From Saprospiraceae bacterium (GTDB taxonomy: Bacteria > Bacteroidota > Bacteroidia > Chitinophagales > Saprospiraceae), in the NCBI GenBank assembly GCA_023299965.1, contig JALZVN010000049.1:1-5604 (forward strand): a stretch of 5,604 nucleotides of DNA, given 5' to 3'. Position 1 is the stretch's first letter. The number at the start of each line of letters is the position of its first letter. The position numbers and the translations under genes were made by a program. Under the pieces are notes generated by a model that saw only the letters and a list, made by a program, of their open reading frames with translations, had not been told where the DNA came from and did not search any database. This document shows positions 1 to 5,604 of the stretch, piece by piece.

Positions 1-983
1 CTGGCGAAGCGGATGGACTGCTCGCTGCAGCCTTTGATGGCGGGACTGGAATTGTCTCGTATGAATGGAGTACAAGTAGTGTAGATACTTTTAATACCTT
101 GACGGCTTTGGGGGCAGGTGATTTTGTAGTCACCGTTACTGATAGCAACGGTTGTATAGATACGGCTATGGCAACGATCATTGAGCCTACTCCGATAGTG
201 GTTTCTCTTTTAGATCCTCCACCTGCTCCATGTTTTGGAGAACAAACAGAAATCTGTGTAGACAATGTTACAGGCGGAAATGGTAGTCCCTATACCTTCA
301 CTGTTAATGCTGGTCCTTCGGTACCTATTAACAGCTGTGTGCCTGTTTTTGCTGGAGAATTTACGGTGTCTATTTTTGATAGTAGAGGATGTCGTACTGC
401 CATTCCAGTAGTAGCAGTAGATCCACCTCCAGTATCTGTGAATATAAGTGCAGAACCAGTGATCAATCTTGGGGGGAGCACGCTGATCTTCGCATCCATA
501 AATACAGATGTTGGACTAGACACTCTATTTTGGTTAGAAAGTCCAGGAGATAGTACTTTGTCTTGCTACGATTGTCTAGACCCAACGGCTATGCCATTAG
601 AGGATACGACCTATGAGCTATTTGCTATAGATGCCAACGGATGTGTAGGTACGGCAGAAGTATTCATTGATGTAGATAGTGATAGAAATGTTTTTATACC
701 GAATGTATTCTCTCCTAATGTGGATGGCTTGAATGACTTCTTTTCTCCTTTCACTGGAGTGGGTGTGACGCAAGTATTGAGTATGAATGTTTATGATAGA
801 TGGGGAGAGGTGGTTTTTGGAAGAGAAAATTTCTTACCAGGTAGCTCAGAAGCTTTTGGATGGGACGGAACCTTTAGAGGAGACGCAGCCAATCCTGGTG
901 TATACTTTTACCTTATAAGAGTAGAGTTTATCGATGGCATACAGCTCCTTTATAGAGGAGATGTGACGCTGATAAGAGGATAA
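1..983 (+). CDS. SprB-repeat surface protein with T9SS type B (CHU_C) C-terminal domain, 5' partial
   Basis: Cell-surface or secreted protein, 3' end only. The reading frame is open from base 3 with no stop, so the TTG at 99 is not the start; 326 residues are visible before TAA at 981-983. Fragment residues 1-51 form a SprB-type repeat (GGTG..SYEWS ... GDFVVTVTDSNGC). Residues 77-130 form a second, more divergent one ending GEFTVSIFDSRGC. Residues 144-224 look like an Ig/PKD-like module with the DTTYELFAIDANGC ending common just before this C-terminus. Residues 229-325 are a CHU_C / TIGR04131-like domain: FIPNVFSPNVDGLND, then VYDRWGEVVF, WDGTFRG, NPGVYFYLI and the final DVTLIRG. In this family the domain directs export by the type IX secretion system, with an N-terminal Sec signal expected upstream of the window. 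SprB repeats are known from large gliding adhesins, so the full protein may be very long; adhesion is inferred. It converges on the kinase gene. Confidence 0.9.
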   Translation, partial: GEADGLLAAAFDGGTGIVSYEWSTSSVDTFNTLTALGAGDFVVTVTDSNGCIDTAMATIIEPTPIVVSLLDPPPAPCFGEQTEICVDNVTGGNGSPYTFTVNAGPSVPINSCVPVFAGEFTVSIFDSRGCRTAIPVVAVDPPPVSVNISAEPVINLGGSTLIFASINTDVGLDTLFWLESPGDSTLSCYDCLDPTAMPLEDTTYELFAIDANGCVGTAEVFIDVDSDRNVFIPNVFSPNVDGLNDFFSPFTGVGVTQVLSMNVYDRWGEVVFGRENFLPGSSEAFGWDGTFRGDAANPGVYFYLIRVEFIDGIQLLYRGDVTLIRG

Positions 984-992
984 TATTTTCAG

Positions 993-1028
993 CCTACAAT
1001 GGTTTGTCTTAAGACAAACCATTGTAGG
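993..1028. repeat. Perfect 36-bp palindrome between convergent genes, candidate bidirectional terminator
   Basis: CCTACAATGGTTTGTCTT at 993-1010 is followed without spacer by its exact reverse complement at 1011-1028. In RNA from either strand this would fold into a stem of about 16 bp closed by a UUAA loop. It begins 9 bases after the stop of the plus-strand SprB-repeat gene, and the minus-strand kinase gene ends 145 bases further on, so it could end or protect both transcripts. Neither side has the U-run of a classical intrinsic terminator (GGTATTCG follows on the plus strand, CTGAAAATATTA on the minus strand). The terminator role is therefore inferred; the palindrome itself is certain. The rest of the gap, 1029-1173, shows no gene or clear signal. 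Confidence 0.75.
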
Positions 1029-1173
1029 GGTATTCGCAAGTCTTGTCCTGTATACTTTTAACCTGAATGATGAATAGGAAGAATTGGACCAGCGAAAAAT
1101 TATTTCTTAGACTGCTTTAGAGTAAGTTTGAAAAACCATCAAGGAATTAGAGTCATAAAAAAACAAGTCCTAC

Positions 1174-3390
1174 CTAAAACTTCATATTAACCTTTGGAAC
1201 AGAGAATGAAAACGTGGTGCCTACATCTACTGTAGATTTTACCCATATCTCGCCGCCTAGTTTCTTGATTATTTTCTTTGCGATGGCTAATCCTATCCCT
1301 GTCCCAGCATGCGTTCCTCTCGGGTGCAGTCTTTGGAAGATGATAAATATTCTCTTTAGCTGATTGTCAGGAATACCTATGCCATTATCTGTTATAGAGA
1401 AGATATATGAAATCTCATCTTCACTGCTCGTGATTTTTATTCTAGGCTTGACATCAGTTTTGCTAAACTTAATAGCATTATTAATTAGGTTTTGTACTAG
1501 CTGTATCAGCAAGGCTTGATTGCTGTATACGATAGGCATTCTACCTATTTCGATATGCGTATTTGTTTCCTCTATTTTGAGTTTGAGATGCATCAAGGAG
1601 ATGTCGATGACATCTTTCAAGTGAACCTGACTCAGCTCTACATTGGCATTACCAATAGTGGTGTACTTTAGTAGATCCTCAAGAAGGGTATTGATACGAT
1701 TGACTCCTTCATCTATATATTGAAAGAATTCACCTGCTTCTTCACCCAATTGTGTTTTATACTTTCTTTCCAATAATTGTGAAAAGTTACTGATCATTCT
1801 CAGTGGTTCTTTCAAGTCATGCGAAGTGACATAGGTGTATTGTCTAAGCTCTTCATTGATTTCCTTCAAGGCTTGATTTTGTTCTGCGATGCGTTCGCTT
1901 TGTTTTAGCAACAAGGCTTTGTACTCATTGTCTTTTATGAGTTGTTCTATTTTTCGCTGCTTGTCTTTTATGACTTGACTGATCTCTAAATCAAGGATTT
2001 GAAGATTTTGCTTTTTGAGTTGAAGTTCTCTGCTATATTCAAGGTATTTATCTTGGTAAGCTACTGCTTTTCTATAATTGCCTTCTTTTTTATATACACT
2101 AGAAAGCGCCTCAAAACAAACGATTTCCATATTACGATCATTGCGCTTGGTAGCTTGATCTAGACCTTTGCTCAGAAACCATTTAGCAGAATCAATCTTG
2201 CCAGCCTTAAAATCTATTTGCCCAAGATTGGTAAGGTGGATTTGATATCCACTCAGATTGGGATCTTCATTAAAGTAGTTTGACGCTATTTCACAGAAGG
2301 CTTTTGCCTCTTCCAGCTCCTCTTGCCCGATAGCACATTTAGCGAGTTGCGCATTTAGATGAGCCAGCATTTCAGTATAGTTGCTTTCCTCTGCCGCTTC
2401 TATGCCTTGCGTATAGTATTGCTTGGCGATGAGGAGATCATTAGACTCAAAGTGGATGTTGCCTAGATTATTGTATAGGATGACGGCTGTACTAGGCTCG
2501 AGTACTTCCTTGTATTCTTCTAGTACAGAGTTGTATTTTTTGATCGCTTCTTGAGAGTTAAACAGTTGTGCATAAATACTCCCAAGGTTGATGAGGCTCT
2601 TTGCTACTTGAGCCCTAAAGTTGATTTCTTTACTTCTATCCAATGCCTCAAATAAGTACTCCATGGCTTCTCCATATTCTCCCTTGAGACTATGGATGAT
2701 AGACATATTATTGAGTGCCATGAGCTCTTTCTCTACGTCTCCAAACGCATTGGCATATTGCAGGATAAGTTGATTGTACTCTACAGATTTAATGTAGTCT
2801 TGCTGCTTTATATAGATCCGTACAAGAGAGGAATATAGGCTCGCTTCTAGATCTGCTCTTATATCGTCAGAGGCTAACTTGTCAGTTTGCTCTATGGCCT
2901 CATGAGCGGTCTGGAGAGCGTTTTTTAGATCATTGTGATCGATGTCGATTTCTATGGCGAAAGACATCCATTTTACGTGTAGATACTTACTATCTAGTTG
3001 GTCTATTATCTTTTTCGCCTTTTTTAAGCTCTCTCTTTCATCTTTCTTATAGTGTTGGCGTATTTTACTTTGTACTAAGTAGGACTCCGCGAGTAGGGTA
3101 GATTCACCTTCTGATTTACACAGTTCTATAGTCTGTCTGATCAACTTTCTCGCTTTGGGTAGACAGTCTTTATCTCCAAAGTATTGGTGCTTTTTGATGA
3201 GTATGCTGCACAGTAGTAGGTTTGCCTTAGCAAGAGGGGCAAAGTCCGCTTTAGGGTCATATTCGGGAATTGCCGATTCTAGTACCTGTATCGCTGCGGT
3301 AAGCTTTCGTATGCGGAATAAGCTTTCTGCTTGTCTCAGAACACTGAGATCGTGCGTTTGATCTGTCGTAGGAAAAACTTGGTAAATCAA
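1174..3390 (-). CDS. Soluble TPR-containing sensor histidine kinase
   Basis: ATP-dependent protein histidine kinase, predicted to autophosphorylate and pass phosphate to an unidentified partner. Residues about 15-180 are helical and TPR-like. Clearer TPR units lie near 184-217, 223-256, 264-297, 303-337, 343-376, 384-416 and 424-457. A charged coiled coil covers about 455-517. The HisKA dimerisation domain has its H-box at 521-533 (VTSHDLKEPLRMI, phospho-acceptor His524). The HATPase domain shows the N-box (LVQNLINNAIKF, 631-642), G1 (DNGIGIP, 668-674), F-box (IFQRLH, 684-689) and G2 (GTGIGLAIAKK, 696-706), so it looks catalytically intact. No signal peptide, transmembrane helix or receiver domain is visible, whereas many Bacteroidota TPR kinases have a membrane helix before the coiled coil; this one appears cytoplasmic. 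The start is a TTG, chosen because an in-frame stop lies five codons upstream and the first in-frame ATG is at residue 142. It follows the lipoprotein gene by 26 bases, probably in one operon. The function is solid; the signal sensed and the output are unknown. Confidence 0.9.
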   Translation of the reverse strand: MIYQVFPTTDQTHDLSVLRQAESLFRIRKLTAAIQVLESAIPEYDPKADFAPLAKANLLLCSILIKKHQYFGDKDCLPKARKLIRQTIELCKSEGESTLLAESYLVQSKIRQHYKKDERESLKKAKKIIDQLDSKYLHVKWMSFAIEIDIDHNDLKNALQTAHEAIEQTDKLASDDIRADLEASLYSSLVRIYIKQQDYIKSVEYNQLILQYANAFGDVEKELMALNNMSIIHSLKGEYGEAMEYLFEALDRSKEINFRAQVAKSLINLGSIYAQLFNSQEAIKKYNSVLEEYKEVLEPSTAVILYNNLGNIHFESNDLLIAKQYYTQGIEAAEESNYTEMLAHLNAQLAKCAIGQEELEEAKAFCEIASNYFNEDPNLSGYQIHLTNLGQIDFKAGKIDSAKWFLSKGLDQATKRNDRNMEIVCFEALSSVYKKEGNYRKAVAYQDKYLEYSRELQLKKQNLQILDLEISQVIKDKQRKIEQLIKDNEYKALLLKQSERIAEQNQALKEINEELRQYTYVTSHDLKEPLRMISNFSQLLERKYKTQLGEEAGEFFQYIDEGVNRINTLLEDLLKYTTIGNANVELSQVHLKDVIDISLMHLKLKIEETNTHIEIGRMPIVYSNQALLIQLVQNLINNAIKFSKTDVKPRIKITSSEDEISYIFSITDNGIGIPDNQLKRIFIIFQRLHPRGTHAGTGIGLAIAKKIIKKLGGEIWVKSTVDVGTTFSFSVPKVNMKF

Positions 3391-3393
3391 GGG

Positions 3394-3409
3394 AGCATAA
3401 TTTTATGCT
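3394..3409 (-). repeat. Small inverted repeat just before the kinase start
   Basis: AGCATAA at 3394-3400 and TTATGCT at 3403-3409 are exact inverted arms separated by two bases. The repeat lies in the 26-base gap between the lipoprotein stop and the kinase TTG. In the minus-strand transcript it could form a short A/U-rich hairpin ending three bases before the start codon, and it encloses an out-of-frame ATG (3398-3396). It may lower or couple translation of the kinase, but the stem is weak and a regulatory role is only inferred. It has no U-run, so it is not a convincing terminator. Confidence 0.35.
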
Positions 3410-3416
3410 TAGCGTA

Positions 3417-4076
3417 TTAATTGGACATTTTACTAATTACTAAGCCTTCTAAATAAACTTTTTGGGTTCTAGGGGATGCATTTGTAGTCAATGTCACAGT
3501 TGGCTTTTGTACGCCTAGCTTACCTGTGCTGTCATACTTGACACCAATAAATCCCTTCTCACCAGGTGGAATAGGAATGAATGGAAAGCTTGGTTGCGTA
3601 CAGCCACAAGTAGCCTTAGCATCTGTGACTACTAGATCTGTAGTCCCCGTATTTGTAAATTCGAATTTATGTTCAATTACGTCCCCTGGTTTGATTGTCC
3701 CAAAGGCAAAAGTATCATCGGTGAACTTCATCTTTGCACCACCTTTAGAGCGAGACTTCTTTTTCTTTGATGCAGCACTTTTTGTAGCGGTAGACGCTGA
3801 TGATTTTTCAGTAGCGCTAGCCTTTGGAGTTTCTTTTTTCTTGTCCTCTTTTACATAGAACTCAATGATTTTCGGCTTGTCTTCTTTAACAGTTTCTGTT
3901 TCTGATACTGTTTCCGATACTTCATTTTCTGTCATTTGGATCTCCTTTGCTTTTTTAGCAACAGAGGTAATCTTAGACTTGTCTTCTACCTTCACACTGC
4001 TTGCAGGGCTAGAGTCACCTTGACATGATGAAAGTACAATTACTAAAACTAGAAATAAGAATTGGAAATTTTTCAT
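3417..4076 (-). CDS. DUF1573-domain lipoprotein with charged low-complexity linker
   Basis: Predicted lipoprotein of 219 residues. Residues 1-17 are a signal peptide with hydrophobic core FLFLVLVIVL and lipobox LSSC, giving lipidated Cys18. Gln-Gly-Asp follows, with no Asp at +2, so outer-membrane sorting is plausible. Residues 19-116 are a Ser/Thr/Glu/Lys-rich, probably disordered linker: acidic around 46-66, then basic with KKKKSRSK near 104-111. Residues 117-215 match DUF1573, an Ig-like fold: FAFGTIKPGD, HKFEFTNTG, the hallmark ATCGCT (Cys157, Cys159), IPPGEKG and VTLTTNAS. The molecular role of DUF1573 proteins is not established; an extracytoplasmic structural or binding role is inferred from the fold. 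The ATG start places the signal peptide exactly at the N-terminus. No good Shine-Dalgarno is seen: a GGGAG lies about 18 bases upstream, too far to be convincing. The gene has its own candidate promoter upstream and precedes the kinase gene closely, so the pair is probably cotranscribed. Confidence 0.88.
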   Translation of the reverse strand: MKNFQFLFLVLVIVLSSCQGDSSPASSVKVEDKSKITSVAKKAKEIQMTENEVSETVSETETVKEDKPKIIEFYVKEDKKKETPKASATEKSSASTATKSAASKKKKSRSKGGAKMKFTDDTFAFGTIKPGDVIEHKFEFTNTGTTDLVVTDAKATCGCTQPSFPFIPIPPGEKGFIGVKYDSTGKLGVQKPTVTLTTNASPRTQKVYLEGLVISKMSN

Positions 4077-4136
4077 ATTGTTTTGCGTATTTTCTCCCTT
4101 TATGACTACTAAAATAGGGACAAAGTCTTCAATTGC

Positions 4137-4157
4137 AAGGTATTTAACACATACCTT
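4137..4157. repeat. Inverted repeat AAGGTAT-N7-ATACCTT at the predicted transcription start
   Basis: AAGGTAT at 4137-4143 and ATACCTT at 4151-4157 are perfect 7-bp arms with a 7-base spacer, lying just downstream of the TATATTTG box on the minus strand. A near copy of the half-site, ATACCCTT, lies at 4181-4188 on the other side of the box. The set could be an operator for a dimeric regulator, or the arms could form a hairpin at the 5' end of the lipoprotein mRNA. The symmetry is directly visible; the function is inferred. Confidence 0.45.
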
Positions 4158-4162
4158 ATTTG

Positions 4163-4170
4163 CAAATATA
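4163..4170 (-). promoter_or_regulatory. Candidate -7 box TATATTTG for the lipoprotein/kinase genes
   Basis: The minus strand reads TATATTTG, an exact match to the Bacteroidota sigma-A -7 consensus TAnnTTTG, 86 bases upstream of the lipoprotein ATG. This predicts transcription starting near 4156 and a leader of about 80 bases. No TTTG -33 element is found at the usual 17-23 base spacing, so the promoter may be weak or depend on an activator. The box overlaps a 10-bp palindrome, ATTTGCAAAT, at 4158-4167. Confidence 0.5.
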
Positions 4171-4249
4171 ACGAAAAGTAATACCCTTTAAGATAATAAT
4201 CTAAGTAATGCAAACTGGCTGTAAAACTCCAATATAGTACCGAAATAGC

Positions 4250-5461
4250 CTATTTTATCAAGGTGACAGAGCCGGTACGGACTTGGTCTACACCGCTACA
4301 TCGATAAAAAACGCGGTATAAGTATACACCGGGTAGGAGCTCAGCTCCCTGAAAACTACCATCCCACTGCGCAAATTTGTCATCAGAAAAGAAAACTCGA
4401 CCTCCCCATCTATCTAATATCTCTATAGATATAAATTCCTCTATTGCAAATGGATTACTGATACCGTATGTATCATTTGTACTATCATTATTTGGAGTGA
4501 AGCCATTCGCCATGAATAGCTGCTCACAATCTAGCTGGGCTGGATCAATGACAGAAATACGGATACTATCAAAAGATACACAATCTCCCTGATTAAAGGA
4601 TAGGTTGTAGACTGTCGTTTCATCAGGAGTGATAGTCGTATTGGGTTCTGTAAAATCGTCCACCCCTTGCTGTGGTCCCCATGTGAAGGAGTTGGCACAA
4701 CTAGAAGAGCTAGAAATATCTATTGAATTTCCCTGAAAGATAAGGGTGTCTTGTGTAAGGATTTGGTCTACTGGTATAGCAAGGTCTGCTATTTCATTAT
4801 CGCTCAAGGCTCTAGCATAGATTCTGAGTTCATCTATCAGTCCATTATAGCCAAGGTCTTGAATCCCAAGGCATGGTCCACCAGAAATAGCGAGTTCTAT
4901 ATTGTCATTTGAGATATCTACACGAGATACCGTGCTTTGCTCACGTACTAAGACTCCATCAAGGAATAAGGAGTGAAAGTCATTTCTACGCACAAATACG
5001 ACATGATGCCAACAGTTAGAATCATCCAATTGCTCATTGAAAAGGACACCCTTTCCATTGTTTTCTTGCATCTGTGTGATGATGGAGTTAGAAGCAGGAG
5101 ATACTCTGATAGAAAAAGCTCTGTCGTTATCACAAAATTCCCTTCTAGAAAGGAGGTCTTGAATACCACCCGCAGCGGACTTGTAGTAAAAGCTGATAGA
5201 GAAATCCACCGTGTTCATGATAGATCCTGTACCAGGGATGATCATCACATCATCCAGTCCATCAAACTCTAAGGCATTGCCTTGTACGCCACAGTCACAA
5301 CCAGGGTTATTGAGTAGGAGTCCATTGACACCACTACCTAGGTCATCCATGCCGTCACAATTGTCAAAAGAGAAGTATCTGAACAAGCCAATAGTAGGTT
5401 GCGCTTTGATATTCTCAAAAGAGATAAAAAGAAAGGCTACAAAAAGGATATATCTAATCAT
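4250..5461 (-). CDS. Secreted LamG-domain protein with T9SS type B (CHU_C) sorting domain
   Basis: Complete 403-residue extracellular protein. Residues 1-20 are a Sec signal peptide, with probable cleavage after IKA before Gln21. Residues about 26-226 form a LamG/concanavalin-like jelly roll: YFSFDNC, GNALEFDGLDDVMIIP, VDFSISFYYKS, CWHHVVFVRR, LFLDGVLV and the hallmark ending NGLIDELRIYARALSDNEI. Residues about 235-306 are a short Ig/PKD-like module (FTWGP ... TTVYNLSF). Residues 312-403 are the CHU_C / TIGR04131-like domain: MANGFTPNNDSTND, ILDRWGGRVFF, WDGSFQG, LLPGVYLYRVFY and the final TGSVTLIK. T9SS export is expected from the family. LamG domains often bind glycans or proteins, but no catalytic module or specific ligand can be named. 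The mature protein has ten cysteines, including C55-D-C57 and the pair 312/388 bracketing the sorting domain, which suggests disulfides. The ATG start gives a well-placed signal peptide. It is 71 bases downstream of the YbaB-like gene and has its own -7 box. Confidence 0.92.
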   Translation of the reverse strand: MIRYILFVAFLFISFENIKAQPTIGLFRYFSFDNCDGMDDLGSGVNGLLLNNPGCDCGVQGNALEFDGLDDVMIIPGTGSIMNTVDFSISFYYKSAAGGIQDLLSRREFCDNDRAFSIRVSPASNSIITQMQENNGKGVLFNEQLDDSNCWHHVVFVRRNDFHSLFLDGVLVREQSTVSRVDISNDNIELAISGGPCLGIQDLGYNGLIDELRIYARALSDNEIADLAIPVDQILTQDTLIFQGNSIDISSSSSCANSFTWGPQQGVDDFTEPNTTITPDETTVYNLSFNQGDCVSFDSIRISVIDPAQLDCEQLFMANGFTPNNDSTNDTYGISNPFAIEEFISIEILDRWGGRVFFSDDKFAQWDGSFQGAELLPGVYLYRVFYRCSGVDQVRTGSVTLIK

Positions 5462-5502
5462 AAACGGAGATTCACTTCTGAGATTTAACGAATTACAGAG
5501 CG

Positions 5503-5510
5503 CAAAAGTA
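5503..5510 (-). promoter_or_regulatory. Candidate -7 box TACTTTTG for the LamG gene
   Basis: The minus strand reads TACTTTTG, an exact match to the Bacteroidota TAnnTTTG -7 consensus, 41 bases upstream of the LamG-protein ATG in the 71-base gap after the YbaB-like gene. Transcription would start near 5496, giving a leader of about 35 bases with no obvious Shine-Dalgarno. No proper TTTG -33 element is present at the usual spacing; only a T-run (5523-5528) lies somewhat too close. Confidence 0.5.
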
Positions 5511-5532
5511 TGATTATTTTGATAAAAAACGG

Positions 5533-5604
5533 CTATTTAAACATATCCGCGAGGCCACTCATTCCTCCAGGCAGCATACCAGAGACCATCTTTTGGCTTT
5601 CCTC
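5533..5604 (-). CDS. C-terminal end of a probable YbaB/EbfC-family nucleoid-associated protein, 5' partial
   Basis: Only the last 23 codons and the TAG stop (5533-5535) are in the window. The tail reads EESQKMVSGMLPGGMSGL followed by ADMFK. A charged helix leading into a Met/Gly/Pro-rich end of the GMLPGGMxGL type is typical of Bacteroidota YbaB/EbfC proteins, small dimeric DNA-binding proteins often encoded near recombination-repair genes. The identification rests on this short tail alone. The Met-rich C-terminus of the SRP protein Ffh is an alternative but fits less well. It lies on the same strand as the LamG gene, 71 bases upstream of it. Confidence 0.5.
   Translation of the reverse strand, partial: EESQKMVSGMLPGGMSGLADMFK

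Noticed and set aside
99..101. TTG as the start codon of the plus-strand SprB-repeat gene
   Set aside because: The same frame is open back to base 3 and the upstream residues complete a SprB-type repeat, so this is an internal Leu codon.
899..1060. 12-base direct repeat TGTATACTTTTA at 899-910 and 1049-1060
   Set aside because: One copy encodes the conserved GVYFYL segment of the sorting domain and the other is in the gap. There is no further flanking identity beyond a few bases, so chance or a trivial duplication cannot be separated.
1157..1182. Possible intrinsic terminator after the kinase gene: a 7-base U-run on the minus strand (1157-1163) preceded by AAGT/ACTT arms
   Set aside because: The stem is only 4 bp and overlaps the stop codon, too weak to call. 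The 993-1028 palindrome is a better transcript-end candidate.
3526..3858. 110-codon plus-strand ORF antisense to the lipoprotein gene
   Set aside because: It lies fully opposite a gene with clear signal peptide and DUF1573 domain. Its translation shows no recognisable domain and runs of Phe that mirror the Lys codons of the linker.
3417..4076. Surface-export signal after the lipobox (Q-G-D-S-S at +2 to +6)
   Set aside because: Known Bacteroidota surface lipoprotein signals carry several acidic residues here; with a single Asp the resemblance is too slight to claim surface display.
4973..5513. Overlapping plus-strand ORFs at 4973-5272 and 5211-5513, and the minus-strand ORF 4948-5169
   Set aside because: All overlap the well-supported LamG gene in other frames and have no recognisable domains; they are shadows of it.
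5523..5532. T-run right after the YbaB-like stop codon on the minus strand as a terminator
   Set aside because: No stable hairpin precedes it; only a 3-base CGG/CCG match is visible.

Overview
The window looks like chromosomal DNA from a Bacteroidota bacterium, most likely a Saprospiria/Cytophagia-type gliding or surface-active marine lineage. The evidence is two proteins ending in the gliding-motility-associated C-terminal (CHU_C, type B T9SS sorting) domain, SprB-type repeats, a DUF1573 lipoprotein, a TPR-type sensor histidine kinase, A-rich upstream regions without clear Shine-Dalgarno sequences, and two TAnnTTTG boxes typical of Bacteroidota sigma-A promoters. The genus cannot be fixed from the sequence.

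Layout: (i) 1-983, plus strand, is the 3' end of a large secreted protein with SprB repeats, an Ig/PKD-like module and a T9SS type B C-terminal domain. Its 5' end lies outside the window. (ii) 984-1173 is a convergent intergenic gap holding a perfect 36-bp palindrome (993-1028). (iii) 1174-3390, minus strand, is a soluble TPR/coiled-coil histidine kinase. (iv) 3417-4076, minus strand, is a lipoprotein with a low-complexity charged linker and a DUF1573 domain. It lies 26 bp upstream of the kinase gene, so the two are probably one transcript in the order lipoprotein then kinase. (v) 4077-4249 is a promoter-bearing gap with a TATATTTG box and several inverted half-sites. (vi) 4250-5461, minus strand, is a secreted LamG-domain protein with a T9SS type B sorting domain. 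(vii) 5462-5532 is a short gap with a second TAnnTTTG box. (viii) 5533-5604, minus strand, is the last 23 codons of a gene whose Met/Gly-rich tail resembles YbaB/EbfC nucleoid-associated proteins.

How the genes may work together: the two T9SS clients are predicted to be exported across the outer membrane and released or attached to the surface. The lipoprotein is predicted to sit on an outer-membrane leaflet or in the periplasm. The kinase appears cytoplasmic and has no response regulator beside it. No defence system, mobile element, RNA gene or CRISPR array is visible. The most unusual points are the perfect palindrome, the soluble form and uncertain start of the kinase, the lipoprotein/kinase pairing, and the dyad cluster around the lipoprotein promoter.
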